Assembly (NCBI GenBank): GCA_030015575.1
Contig: CM057338.1
Location: 830,420,353 to 830,484,352, forward strand
Source of the DNA: Agapanthus africanus
Lineage: Eukaryota > Streptophyta > Magnoliopsida > Asparagales > Amaryllidaceae
Direction: 5' to 3'
Length of the DNA stretch: 64,000 bases
The first letter of the stretch is position 1. Each line of letters starts with the position of its first letter. Under the pieces are notes generated by a model, which saw nothing but the letters and a program-made list of their open reading frames with translations, ran no database searches and was not told the DNA's origin. Below are positions 1 through 8,754 of this stretch, in pieces. The position numbers were made by a program, and so were the translations under genes.

Positions 1-519
1 GAGAACTCGCACCCTATTAGATATAGTACGCTCTATGATGAGTATTGTTGTGTTACCTATTTCCTTTTGGAGTTATGCACTTGAGACAGCTGCATACCTA
101 TTGAATAGGGTTCTGACCAAAACCGTGCCTACCACTCCATATGAGATATGGAATGGGAAGAGACCATCTCTTAAACGAGTTAAGATATGGGGTTGTCCGA
201 CCTATGTTAAAAAGCAAAATCTGGACAAGCTCGAGGCAAGGTCTGTTTTGTGCAAGTTTGTGGGATATCCAAAGGATTCATATGGATATATCTTCTACCA
301 CACCGAGGAACAAAAGGTGTTTGTTTCTCAATATACCACCTTTTTAGAAAAAGGAATTTCTTATGAAAGAAATTAGTGGTAATGAGGTGGAAATGGAAGA
401 AGTTCCAGCAATACAAACTATAACTGACGATTTGGTAGAGCCGGAGGATTCAATAGTCCCCGATAAATCTCAGCCATTCCGTAGATATAATAGGATTTCT
501 CATCCACCTGAGAGATACT
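1..519 (+). pseudogene. Copia-1 pol fragment: end of integrase and linker
   Basis: This is the downstream part of a Ty1/copia integrase, open from base 2 with no start because it continues from the left of the window. The text RTRTLLDIVRSMMS, then ETAAYLLNRV, PYEIWNGKRPSLKRVKIWGC and CKFVGYPKDSYGY is the usual copia integrase C-terminal region. A one-base frameshift lies near 345-362: the frame ends at 376, while the natural continuation (MKEISGNEVEMEEVP to ISHPPERY) is read from 363 in another frame. The gene then stops dead at 519, where element A is inserted, and resumes at 15801. It is not functional as it stands. Confidence 0.9.
515..519. other. Target-site duplication of element A, left copy
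   Basis: ATACT directly before the TGTTTACC start of the left LTR. The same five bases follow the right LTR at 15797-15801. Removing element A and one copy joins ERY to YGFLID in the copia protein, as expected for the uncut gene. Confidence 0.95.
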
Positions 520-1026
520 TGTTTACCCCAATCAGAGCAAAGCTCTGTTCAAATTCTGAGGCGGGAGATGGAGCAACGCTTCATCTTCCCCCAATCAGAG
601 CAAAGCTCTGTTCAAATTCCAAGATGGAAGATGAAGCAACGCTTCATCTTCCCCCAATCAGAGCAAATCTCTACTTTGAAAATTCAAACTTTAATTAAAA
701 AAGCAACACTTCAGCTGACCTGCGCTCTGCGCTGCGCGCCACGTGCCAGCGCAGTTGCGCTCGCGCAGTCGAGCTGCGCTGTGCGCTGCGCGACACGTGT
801 CAGCGCAGTCGCGCTGCGCTGTGCGCTGCGCGACACGTGTCACGCGCTGGGGCGCTTGCGCCAAACAGAATTAAAATTCTAAAAAGATCTTTCTGTTTTT
901 GTTAAAATCAAGAAGATTGCCTTCTGTAAAACAGAAGCCCTTGGATCAAAGATCCAACGGTGGGGGAAATTCCCCAAATCACTCAGAGAAAGATCTCTCT
1001 AACAAATTTAACTAATTTAAGGGCAC

Positions 1027-1034
1027 TATAAAAA
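1027..1034 (+). promoter_or_regulatory. TATA box of the element A LTR
   Basis: TATAAAAA in the context GGGCACTATAAAAAGACCCC. It is repeated in the right LTR at 13618-13625 (there GGGCATTATAAAAAGA). It is the best TATA candidate in the LTR and would put the transcript start about 30 bases downstream; the start itself is inferred. Confidence 0.65.
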
Positions 1035-2123
1035 GACCCCTAGACCTTAATTCAAAGGCATCAACATTTTCTATAAAAAATAAGAGAAAGAGAACTCTGA
1101 AGAACTCCTCAAGAACAAAAAAGGTAAAAACCTTTAGAAAAAGAGAAAGTTCTCTTATGAACAGATCATAGATCTAAAAACAAGAGCAATGATCTTTTAA
1201 TAAAAAAGAATAAAATAGTGCTTTGCACTTTAAAATAGTGCTTTGCACTTTTTATGAACCTTTGGTTCTTTGAGATAAGAAAAACAAGAAAAAACTTATC
1301 TTTTCTTTGATCTAAATTAGATCAAGAAATCAAATAGTGCTTTGCACTTCTGTTCTTGAATCTAAAAGATTCTTAGTGTTTTGCACTTCCAAACTGCGCT
1401 GTTGCGCTCTTGAGAGAGCGCCACGTGTTAGCTACAGAAAAACTTGCGCTGCGCGCTCTTGAAATAGAGCTTTGCTCTCTGGAATTGGCGCAACTCACCA
1501 GAGCGCGCCACGTGTCAGCAACGCAACAGCACAGCGCACTAGCGCAGCGCACTACGCTGTTGCGCTTGCGCTCACCAGAGCATGACACGTGTTCTCACCA
1601 AAAGCGCTTGCGCTCAGTGATTGGCGCAAAGCGCCTGACAAATGCAATGCATTTCTTTTACTAAAGGGGCAGGCCCAAATCAGAAAGGCCTAGCAGGCCA
1701 AATTAAATTGCAATGCAATAAAAAGAGGCAGAGCCCAAATAAAATTGATGCTCTGCATCATTTATAAATGGGCAGAGCCCAAACAAAATAATAAATAATG
1801 CAATGCATTATTTTAAGAGGGGCAGAGCCCAAATAAAGGTCCAACAGAGACCAAGATTAATGCTATGCATTATTAAAAATGGGCCAAGCCCTAGCACAGG
1901 CCTAATAGGCCAAAAACAAATAAAAGTGCTGAACATTTTTCAACTGGACTTAGCCCAATCGTGGCCGTAAGTCCTCAAATTAAATTGACTGAGCAAGATT
2001 GCTCTCCTAAATCAATTTACATCCGGTTCGAGGGTACATCTCCGAACTCCTCTGGCACCTATCGTTGTAATCCTTCAACGACGTCAGAGAGGTGACGGGT
2101 CCCGACAACCACACATCAACACG

Positions 2124-2466
2124 GACTGCGGGGTCCTTAAACTCGTGGACCGAAACATCCTTAAACTAATATCGGACCGAGACGTCCTTAAACTAATATC
2201 GGACCGAGACGTCCTTAAACTAAAAGACCACCATGTCCTTAAACTGGCGATGGACCGAAACGTCCTTAAACTAATGATGGACCACCACGTCCCTAAACTG
2301 GAACATGGACCACCACGTCCCTAAACTGGAACATGGACCACCACGTCCCTAAACTACCAATGGACCGCAATGTCCATAAACTGGAATATGGACCGCAATG
2401 TCCTTAAACTACCAATGGACCGCAATGTCCCTAAACTACCTATGGACCACTACGTCCCTAAACTGG
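2124..2466 (+). repeat. LTR minisatellite of element A (left copy)
   Basis: About a dozen imperfect units of 25-30 bp of the type GGACCGnnACGTCCTTAAAC. Each unit contains the short inverted pair GGAC/GTCC. The right LTR copy is at 14702-15040. A few related units occur inside element A (7108-7200), and two diverged ones in element B (22830-22880). Confidence 0.85.
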
Positions 2467-3230
2467 AACAATAGAGCTCCCAAATGCTCTTTTGTCGGAT
2501 CTAAACGATCCCGTTTAAGTTGATCTTAGCCTCAAATATGGCTAACGTATCCTTAAAACATTCAAACAGACTTTAGTCCCAAATTGGACTATAAGACTCC
2601 AAATCATCCTTGGTTCAAGGGTACATCTCTGAACTCCTCTGACATCTGCCGTTGTAATCCTTCAATGACGTTAGAGAGGTAACGAGTCCCGATGGCCAGA
2701 TATTAAATGGATCATCACGTTAAGTTGATCTTAGTCTCAAACAGGACTATCGTATCCTTAACGAACGTTTAAGTTGATCTTAGCCGCAACACGACTAATG
2801 CATCCTTAAACTAAAAATACCAAACCCAAATCTAAGTAAATACGGATTTGGACTAATCCACGTCCTATGGACGATGGCATTACTCAGTCTCCGTATACAA
2901 TCCACGGGCAACCACAAACAAAAACACACGACACGAAGTGAAATTCTGGAGAAGGAGAAAGTTGTTACCGCGATGCGGTAGCGTAATTAACTGCAGGGGC
3001 TTGCGCCTGCAGGGAAGAGCGTCCCCACAATCAAAAACCCCTCAAGCTAGGGGGAATCTGACGAAATCTGCTACATCGGCCGCATCCGTCTAAACCTCCG
3101 ATACACGGTGCCATAAATCAACTTGGCATCTTCGGAGAGGTGGACGGATAAAACCAAATAGCATCTGCCCCGAATCTCAGGCAAGACGTCCTCGCGTCGT
3201 CTTGGCCGCCATTCGGAGGGGAACAGATTC

Positions 3231-3249
3231 TGGCACGCCCGGTGGGACC
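3231..3249 (+). other. Primer-binding site of element A
   Basis: TGGCACGCCCGGTGGGACC, five bases (GATTC) after the LTR end. The same site with the same spacer occurs in element B (20926) and element C (47019). TGG matches the tRNA 3' CCA end; I could not assign the tRNA species with confidence. Confidence 0.85.
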
Positions 3250-3374
3250 TTTTCCTCTTTCCACTCCACACTTCGTGTGTCGTGTTCACGAGCAAATCGC
3301 GGTTTGCTGTGGTTGCCTATGGATTCAAGGTACTAAGATTTGGTGTCTTGCTCCGTACAAAAAACAGAAGATCA

Positions 3375-5834
3375 ATGGCTTCAAACTGCACTAATTGCAA
3401 CTGCAACTTTCGCTCCGTCTCGTCCGGAGGAGTGACTTACGGGCCTCAAGCGGCCTCCATCTTCGCTATGCCGGTGGAACAGGTGACTCAGGCCACCACT
3501 GGGCTATTCTTCGGGACAATGCTCCCGCCGATGAGCTTCAATGCCCCAATGTCGTCGCAAGAAGCTCCAAAGAAGTCGGTCTTCGATCGACTTACCACTG
3601 CCGCGACCCCTCTCAACGGGTCGCCCAACTCCACTGCTTCAGTTTTTAACGGACTAGGCCAGAGCTCTAACGGGCCCATGAAGAAGCCTGCAATACCAGA
3701 AGGCGTTATTCCGGAGCGGATAGCTTTCCTTACTCCAGTTTCAGGTGAAATCACCAAGGTTGCTTCCACTGCTCGGAAGTCCGCTTTTGACAGGTTAGCC
3801 GTCCCTATTCAACGGACGTCGGTCTTTAAAAGGCTGGTACCAGCAGATTCTGACCAACATAGGGGGCATGAGGAGGTCACCCCTATAGCTGAAACAACTC
3901 CATCAGCACGACATGCTCGACGTCGCCACTGGCACCGAGTAAGGAAGGCTGGGGGCAACTCCCCCTCTAGGATAACTCCACCAGCTCCAACGGTGAGGAT
4001 CGAGGCTGCTGTTCTAACCAAGAACAGCTTTGAATTGCTAAACACGGTGCGCAGAAACTCTCCTACTACGATGTTGAAACGATCTCCTCCGCCTGTGGAG
4101 AATGCTCCAGAGAAGAAGCTAGGGTAGCCCCCTCAGCGGCTGTCCTCTAAAATTTACGGGGTCTGGCGACAGGTCCAAGAGTCAGTAATTGATAAAAACT
4201 ATCTCCGCCGACAGAAAAAGACGAAGGTTCGACAGGAGGAAGACTACTCTGTCAGGTTGAAAGAAGTAACGGTTACTCGGGTGTCCACTGCAACGACATC
4301 CTCAGCGTCAATCACGCAAAAGAAAAGAAGGCCGCAAAAAGCCCCTGTGAACAAGGCGGACCGTAAAAGCGATGGGCACAAACGCCCCAAGTCTAATGGC
4401 ATGGTGGTGCACATAGTTTATATGACTTCTGGAAAAGAGGAAAGCCGTGCTTCGACGGGTCACCGACCACTCACCCGATCCGTGACCAAAGCTCAGGAGC
4501 AGTAGCAAAAGCTTCAGGAGATGATGACTGGGATGGCCACACTTACAGAGCCAAAAGAAAGCTCAGAGGCATCATCGGAGCAGCGTCATGAACAAGAAAC
4601 CGACGCTGATTACCTACGCAGAATCCTCGAAAAGAAGGACAAAGAAGCTGCAGAGCAAGCGGCTAATATAAAACAAATGGCGCTTCTCTTCCAAGATATG
4701 GTAGGGATGATGATTCAGCAGAACCCTCCTGCTGAAGATCCTCCGGTCGGCCTTGAAAACGACAAGGGAGAAACGTCAAATCCTCCACTGGCTTTGTCAG
4801 CAGCCAAGGAGGAGGCAATCTCCAAAGCTGACCTTGACGAATATATAGCCCAGCAGATACGGGTTCATCACGCGACTGAGTCAGCCGGTCAGATCGTCCA
4901 AACAGGACGACCATATCCGGGCTGGTATGATCAGATACAGTACCCGCCGGGCTATACAATACCTAAGTTCCACATATATAAAGGGAAAGGGAATCCGCAT
5001 CAGCATGTCGCTCAATTCAGGGCCTTATGCGGCAATACTGGAGGCGATGACAAATTGATGCTTCGCCAATTCGTCGGCTGCTTGTCAGAAACAGCGTTCG
5101 AATGGTATTCCGAACTCCCGAACGATTCTGTCAAGACGTTCGCTGAAATGGAGTTGCTATTCACTCAGCGATTCGCGAGCGCCAGCGAACGGGCCCCGAT
5201 AACAGCGTTGATTAATGCCATGGTAAGGCCGGGCGAGACGTGGGTCCAGTACGCTATACGCTGGCGAAACTTGTGGTCAAAATGCGAACAACGCATCGAA
5301 GAAGCGTCTGCGGTGGGCATGTTCGTGGGTACCCTAGACCCTCATGTCACTATCTCACAGTTCATGATGTTCTTTAAGCCGACTACATTCCAGGCTTTGA
5401 TCGACAAGCTAGCCCAGATGGATCAAATGGGTCACAGACCTTCTCCCCCAAAGTCAGAACCGCGGAACGACAAGGGTAGAGGGAAGGCAACCTTCGTTGC
5501 GAATGCTCATCCGCAACCCAGCACCCCAAAGCTAGCAGATCAATCGGGAGAGAGACGGCGGTTCTATATTGAGAAAATGAGGCGCCCTTACTCATTCCCG
5601 CGGGATAAGACGAAGAAGCCGTTCGAGCTGGCTGTGCGCAACAGGCTTATCAACTTGCCGAATCCAAGGCAACCGCCACAACCCAACGAGGCGAATAACC
5701 CCAATTATTGCCCTTATCATCAAACGGCAAGCCATCCGATTGAGGATTGCTTCGTCTTCAAGGGATGGATTGAAGATCAATACCTACAAGGCAAGTTTAC
5801 ACTATCTGAAAAGTGGAAGGTAAATCCACCCTAG
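3375..5834 (+). pseudogene. gag: Element A gag-like polyprotein, interrupted by amber codons
   Basis: One open frame runs from ATG 3375 (MASNCTNCNC) to TAG 5832. It is broken only by TAG codons at 4125 and 4503, with no frameshift. The N-terminal 250 residues are low-complexity and basic, with repeated SVFxRL motifs (KKSVFDRL, KSAFDRL, TSVFKRL) shared with elements B and C. From about 4920 comes a Retrotrans_gag-type capsid domain: IPKFHIYKGKGNPHQHVAQF, TAFEWYSELP, FAEMELLFTQRFAS, WVQYAIRWRNLW. The C-terminus holds a Tat-type zinc-finger-like module (KMRRPYSFPRDK ... YCPYHQTASHPIEDCFVFKGW). The protein should form virus-like particles and bind element RNA. The frame is already open at a GTG at 3282, but 3375 is the first in-frame ATG. 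Confidence 0.85.
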
Positions 5835-5861
5835 CCGCACACTCCAAAGAGGACGAACACG

Positions 5862-7091
5862 ATGGGGGCAGCTTGTTCTTTTGTCAAGGACGAAAACGAT
5901 GGAAAAAACCCATCAGACGAATCCAAAGACTACGTAGCGACTTGTCATGTGATCTCTCATTCACTGGCGGATGATGAAGAGGCTCCTTGTGCCGAGAAAC
6001 CAAGGGCGAACCCTGAGCCGGAAATTCTACGGCCGTCAGACGAGTTGATCGATATCTTCCTGAATGAAATTCGCCTGAAAGCAAAAGCCAATCAAGAGCG
6101 TGAGATGGCCATACTGGAAAGAGCCAAGACACTCCCGTCAAATCAAAAGCCATCCACTGCGGATAAAAACAAATTCAAGACGAGGAAAAGGTTCGCCAAA
6201 GCCCTATCAGCGGGAATGAAGCTACCGCCTTCTGAAGAAAATACTTTCGGTGGAGTAGAGATGCATCCTAACTTCTGCTTATATCATCGGAAGATCATAC
6301 ATCCTACTGAAGACTGCGAATCCTTTAACTGTTGGTGGAAGGGGTATGTCGCTCAAAAGCAACACTTCGACAGGACAAAATGTGAAGCTCGTAGACGTCG
6401 AAAAAATGTGATAGACGAGCGCAAAAGAGCCGACGACGGCTGTCATATAGCCTGCTCCAAGGGATCGCAAATTATCACCTTTGGAAGCAACTCTGAGGAA
6501 GAGGCTGCCCTCAACCCTCTCCTCAAGGAATTCATTTCAAAGATGAAAGAATTGAGAAGTTGTGAGGACGTTCAGCCATGCAATCGCACACTACTCGAAA
6601 AAAATCTCGGCTCCGCAAACAAAGGATCGAGTAAAAAGGATAAAGGGAAGGGAAAAACAGCCCTCGTAGCCAATGCTCAACAGCAATCGAGTGGCCCTAG
6701 ACAGGTTGTTTGCCGAAACAACAAGCAGCAACCCCTCCAAGAAAAGTTGAAACGTCCTTACTCATTTCCGCAAGATAAAACAAGGGGACTGTTCGAGCTG
6801 GCGTTGCGCAACCGACTCATAAATCTACCGGAGCCAAAACGTCCGTCACAACCAAATGACGTCAATGAGCCCAACTACTGTCCCCATCACCGAGTACTGG
6901 GTCACCTGATCGAGGATTGCTACGTCTTCAAAAACTGGGTTGAAGATCAATACCAACAAGGCAAGTTCGTCATCCCCGAAAACTGGAAGGTAAGCCCGCT
7001 ACAACCGCACGCATTTAGAAAGTTGGAGACGCCGGGGGCATCATGCTCATTAATAGGGAAGGTCCTAGGGACCGAAAAGTCAATAAACTAG
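5862..7091 (+). CDS. Element A second gag-like frame with repeated nucleocapsid-like modules
   Basis: An intact 409-codon frame from ATG 5862 to TAG 7089, in the same frame as the gag upstream and separated only by TAG 5832 and nine codons. It has no capsid domain. It holds a diverged zinc-finger-like motif (FCLYHRKIIHPTEDC, about residue 135) and a full copy of the C-terminal module seen in gag (LKRPYSFPQDKTRGLFELAL, then YCPHHRVLGHLIEDCYVFKNW, about residues 295-375). The linker is lysine-rich (KKDKGKGK). It may be a gag extension produced by readthrough, or a gag tail duplicated during evolution. RNA binding is inferred from the CxxH...H...C motif. No protease or polymerase motif is present. 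Confidence 0.7.
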   Translation: MGAACSFVKDENDGKNPSDESKDYVATCHVISHSLADDEEAPCAEKPRANPEPEILRPSDELIDIFLNEIRLKAKANQEREMAILERAKTLPSNQKPSTADKNKFKTRKRFAKALSAGMKLPPSEENTFGGVEMHPNFCLYHRKIIHPTEDCESFNCWWKGYVAQKQHFDRTKCEARRRRKNVIDERKRADDGCHIACSKGSQIITFGSNSEEEAALNPLLKEFISKMKELRSCEDVQPCNRTLLEKNLGSANKGSSKKDKGKGKTALVANAQQQSSGPRQVVCRNNKQQPLQEKLKRPYSFPQDKTRGLFELALRNRLINLPEPKRPSQPNDVNEPNYCPHHRVLGHLIEDCYVFKNWVEDQYQQGKFVIPENWKVSPLQPHAFRKLETPGASCSLIGKVLGTEKSIN

Positions 7092-7290
7092 ATGTTCGCC
7101 TCAAATACGGCAACGGCGGACCGAAACGTCCTTAAACTAATGATGGACCGCAATGTCCTAAAACTTGCAAGCGGACCGAAACGTCCTTAAAACTACTACC
7201 GCAACATCCTTAGGCTGACGAGATGAATAAAAAAACAATAAAAAAATAATTAAAAAATAAAAATAAATAAATAAATAAACGGTATGTCCA
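7092..7290 (+). repeat. Spacer with GGACCG minisatellite units and A-rich stretch
   Basis: Three to four diverged units of the LTR minisatellite (GGACCGAAACGTCCTTAAAC type) at 7108-7200, followed by an A-rich AATAAATAAATA tract. No gene seen. Confidence 0.6.
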
Positions 7291-7300
7291 TAAGCAAAAA

Positions 7301-7545
7301 GGGCACGGATGAAAACCCGAAAGGGCTCCGTGAGTAAAAACAGCAGGGCTACAGGCGAGTGTTCGTGAAAACCCGAAAGGGCACGACCTCGTAAAAAAAA
7401 GAAGAGAAGAAAAAAATATATAATAATAACGGTATATCCATAAGCAAAATGGGCACGGATGAAAACCCGAAAGGGCTCCGTGAGTAAAAACAGCAGGACT
7501 ACCGGCGAGTGTTTGTGAAAACCCGAAAGGGCACAACCTCGTTAA
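7301..7545 (+). other. Two copies of the twin GAAA-tetraloop hairpin module (element A)
   Basis: Each copy has two stems that enclose the same string GAAAACCCGAAAGGG, in which CCC-GAAA-GGG forms a GNRA-type tetraloop hairpin. First copy: CACGGA (7304-7309) pairs with TCCGTG (7327-7332); then CGAG..TCGTG pairs with CACGA..CTCG (about 7355-7391). The second copy, about 7450-7545, has the same plan. Elements B (24091-24180) and C (55585-55675) have one copy each. A structured RNA role is inferred. Confidence 0.6.
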
Positions 7546-7550
7546 AGGAC

Positions 7551-7732
7551 ACTTGCAGGGTCCTCACGACCTTGTAAAGAGAAACCACCCGCATGAGATC
7601 CTTACGACTCACAAGGGAGCAACACACTTAGGGATCCCCACGATTCCTAAGGAGAAAATACACTTGCGAGATCCTCACGACTCGCAGGGAGAACTCTCTT
7701 ATGGGACCCTCACGGCTCATAAGACTTGAAAG
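7551..7732 (+). other. Five-hairpin cassette 1 (element A)
   Basis: Five consecutive short inverted repeats, each with a 5-base loop CTCAC, CTTAC or CCCAC. Examples are CTTAGGGATC/GATTCCTAAG and CTTATGGGACC/GGCTCATAAG. Linkers are of the GGAGAAAATACAC type. The stems differ in sequence but remain paired. The cassette is followed by a CTTAAG...CTTAAG inverted pair. Confidence 0.6.
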
Positions 7733-7792
7733 TCTTAAGTTACAGAGACCTAAACCTGTGCTTAAGCAAAATCTCCCATAACCTTCGACAAT

Positions 7793-7837
7793 GCCCTACA
7801 AGCAGCTCATACTGACCCTTGTATACAATCCACGGGT
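7793..7837 (+). other. CCCTA...TATACAATCCACGGG stem motif (element A, internal copy 1)
   Basis: GCCCTACAAG pairs with CTTGTA, and CCC pairs with GGG after the fixed bulge TACAATCCAC. It is one of seven copies in this window whose variable stem bases change together. Confidence 0.55.
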
Positions 7838-7902
7838 GCGAATAAACATTTCCCCGGCAAAATCCCACCCGTGACTAGGGATATGTCCATATGGTGAACA
7901 AC

Positions 7903-8075
7903 CCTTATAAGTCCTCTCGACTTATAAGGAGAAAGCCCTCTTGTAGGATCCTTACGACTTACAGAGGAACATACACTTAGGAATCCTCACGATTCCTAGG
8001 GAGAAAATACACCTACAAGATCCTTACGATTTGTAGGGAGAAATACCTTTGTGAGACCCTTACGGCTCATGAAGT
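7903..8075 (+). other. Five-hairpin cassette 2 (element A)
   Basis: The first hairpin is an 11-bp perfect stem, CCTTATAAGTC (7903-7913) with GACTTATAAGG (7919-7929), around loop CTCTC. Four more follow with loops CTTAC, CTCAC, CTTAC and CTTAC, for example CTTAGGAATC/GATTCCTAGG. Order and linkers match the other cassettes. Confidence 0.62.
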
Positions 8076-8139
8076 CAAAAGCCTTAGTCGACAGGACCCT
8101 AACCCTGTTTGCTAAGCCACCTTTGTTCAACATCGAAAG

Positions 8140-8546
8140 AGGCAAATGATGATTCGCTCCTGGCAATATCCCAGTTGTAGCGGTGCTGATGCCGAAATCG
8201 GTGTCTAATTCCAGGTTTATGGCAAAAAGCCAGTAGGCCACACGTGCATACGAAATAGCCGAAATGATGGGGCAACTTGCAATAAAAAAACAGCAAGTAA
8301 AAATGTATGCACGCAAAATAGCCAAAATGATGGGACAACTCGCAATAAAAAGCAGCGAGTCAAAATGAAATAAATAGCCGAAATGATTGGGCACCGCGAA
8401 AAATAGCCGAAATGATAGGGCAATCGCGACCTTCGCGATATAAAAGCTGAAATGATAGAGCATCGCGGAAAAAGAAATAAAATAAGAAAATTTAATTTAT
8501 GCCCTACAGATGATGTTACATCAATCCCTGTATACAATCCAAGGGC
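8140..8546 (+). repeat. Repeat block: GATGATTCGCTC unit, GCCGAAATGAT units and a stem motif
   Basis: 8147-8195 is one unit of the AATGATGAKTCGCTCCTGG...AGCG..GATGC repeat shared with elements B and C. 8250-8460 holds five to six imperfect copies of AGCCGAAATGATGGGGCAAC, also present in B at 22963-23115. 8501-8546 is a CCCTACAG...CTGTATACAATCCAAGGGC stem motif. No coding function seen. Confidence 0.6.
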
Positions 8547-8754
8547 GTAAACAAAGAAGTGATCATACCCCCCCAGGTTTCAGCAAAGAAAGAAGCCAAA
8601 TCTTGACGGGCCGCGAGTGACCTAGAGATCATCTCCACACTCATCTCGTAACGACGGACACAACTTCAAGCGAAACGGAACAGCGGCAACTCCCAGTTCC
8701 ATGGCTCGGCGATATACTGATCACCGAAAAGTCAAATCCCAATTTTGTGGAATA

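Larger units (their letters stand above)
520..3225 (+). repeat. Element A 5' LTR
   Basis: 2706 bp, from TGTTTACC to GGGGAACA. It contains a TATA box (1027-1034), two GC-rich blocks full of GCGC and CACGTG palindromes (about 715-865 and 1395-1640), an A/T-rich stretch with repeats of CTTTGCACTT, runs of GGGCAGAGCCCAAA (1665-1900), a minisatellite (2124-2466), a conserved stem motif (2864-2909) and a hairpin CTGCAGG...CCTGCAG near 2991-3012. The right LTR is 2612 bp and lacks part of the first GC-rich block. Confidence 0.95.

Noticed and set aside
3282-3374. Gag start at 3282
   Set aside because: The first codon there is GTG; the first in-frame ATG is 3375, and a non-ATG start is not supported.
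7551-8075. CRISPR-like array
   Set aside because: Regular small palindromes, but the stems differ and there are no constant repeats with unique spacers; the host is a plant.
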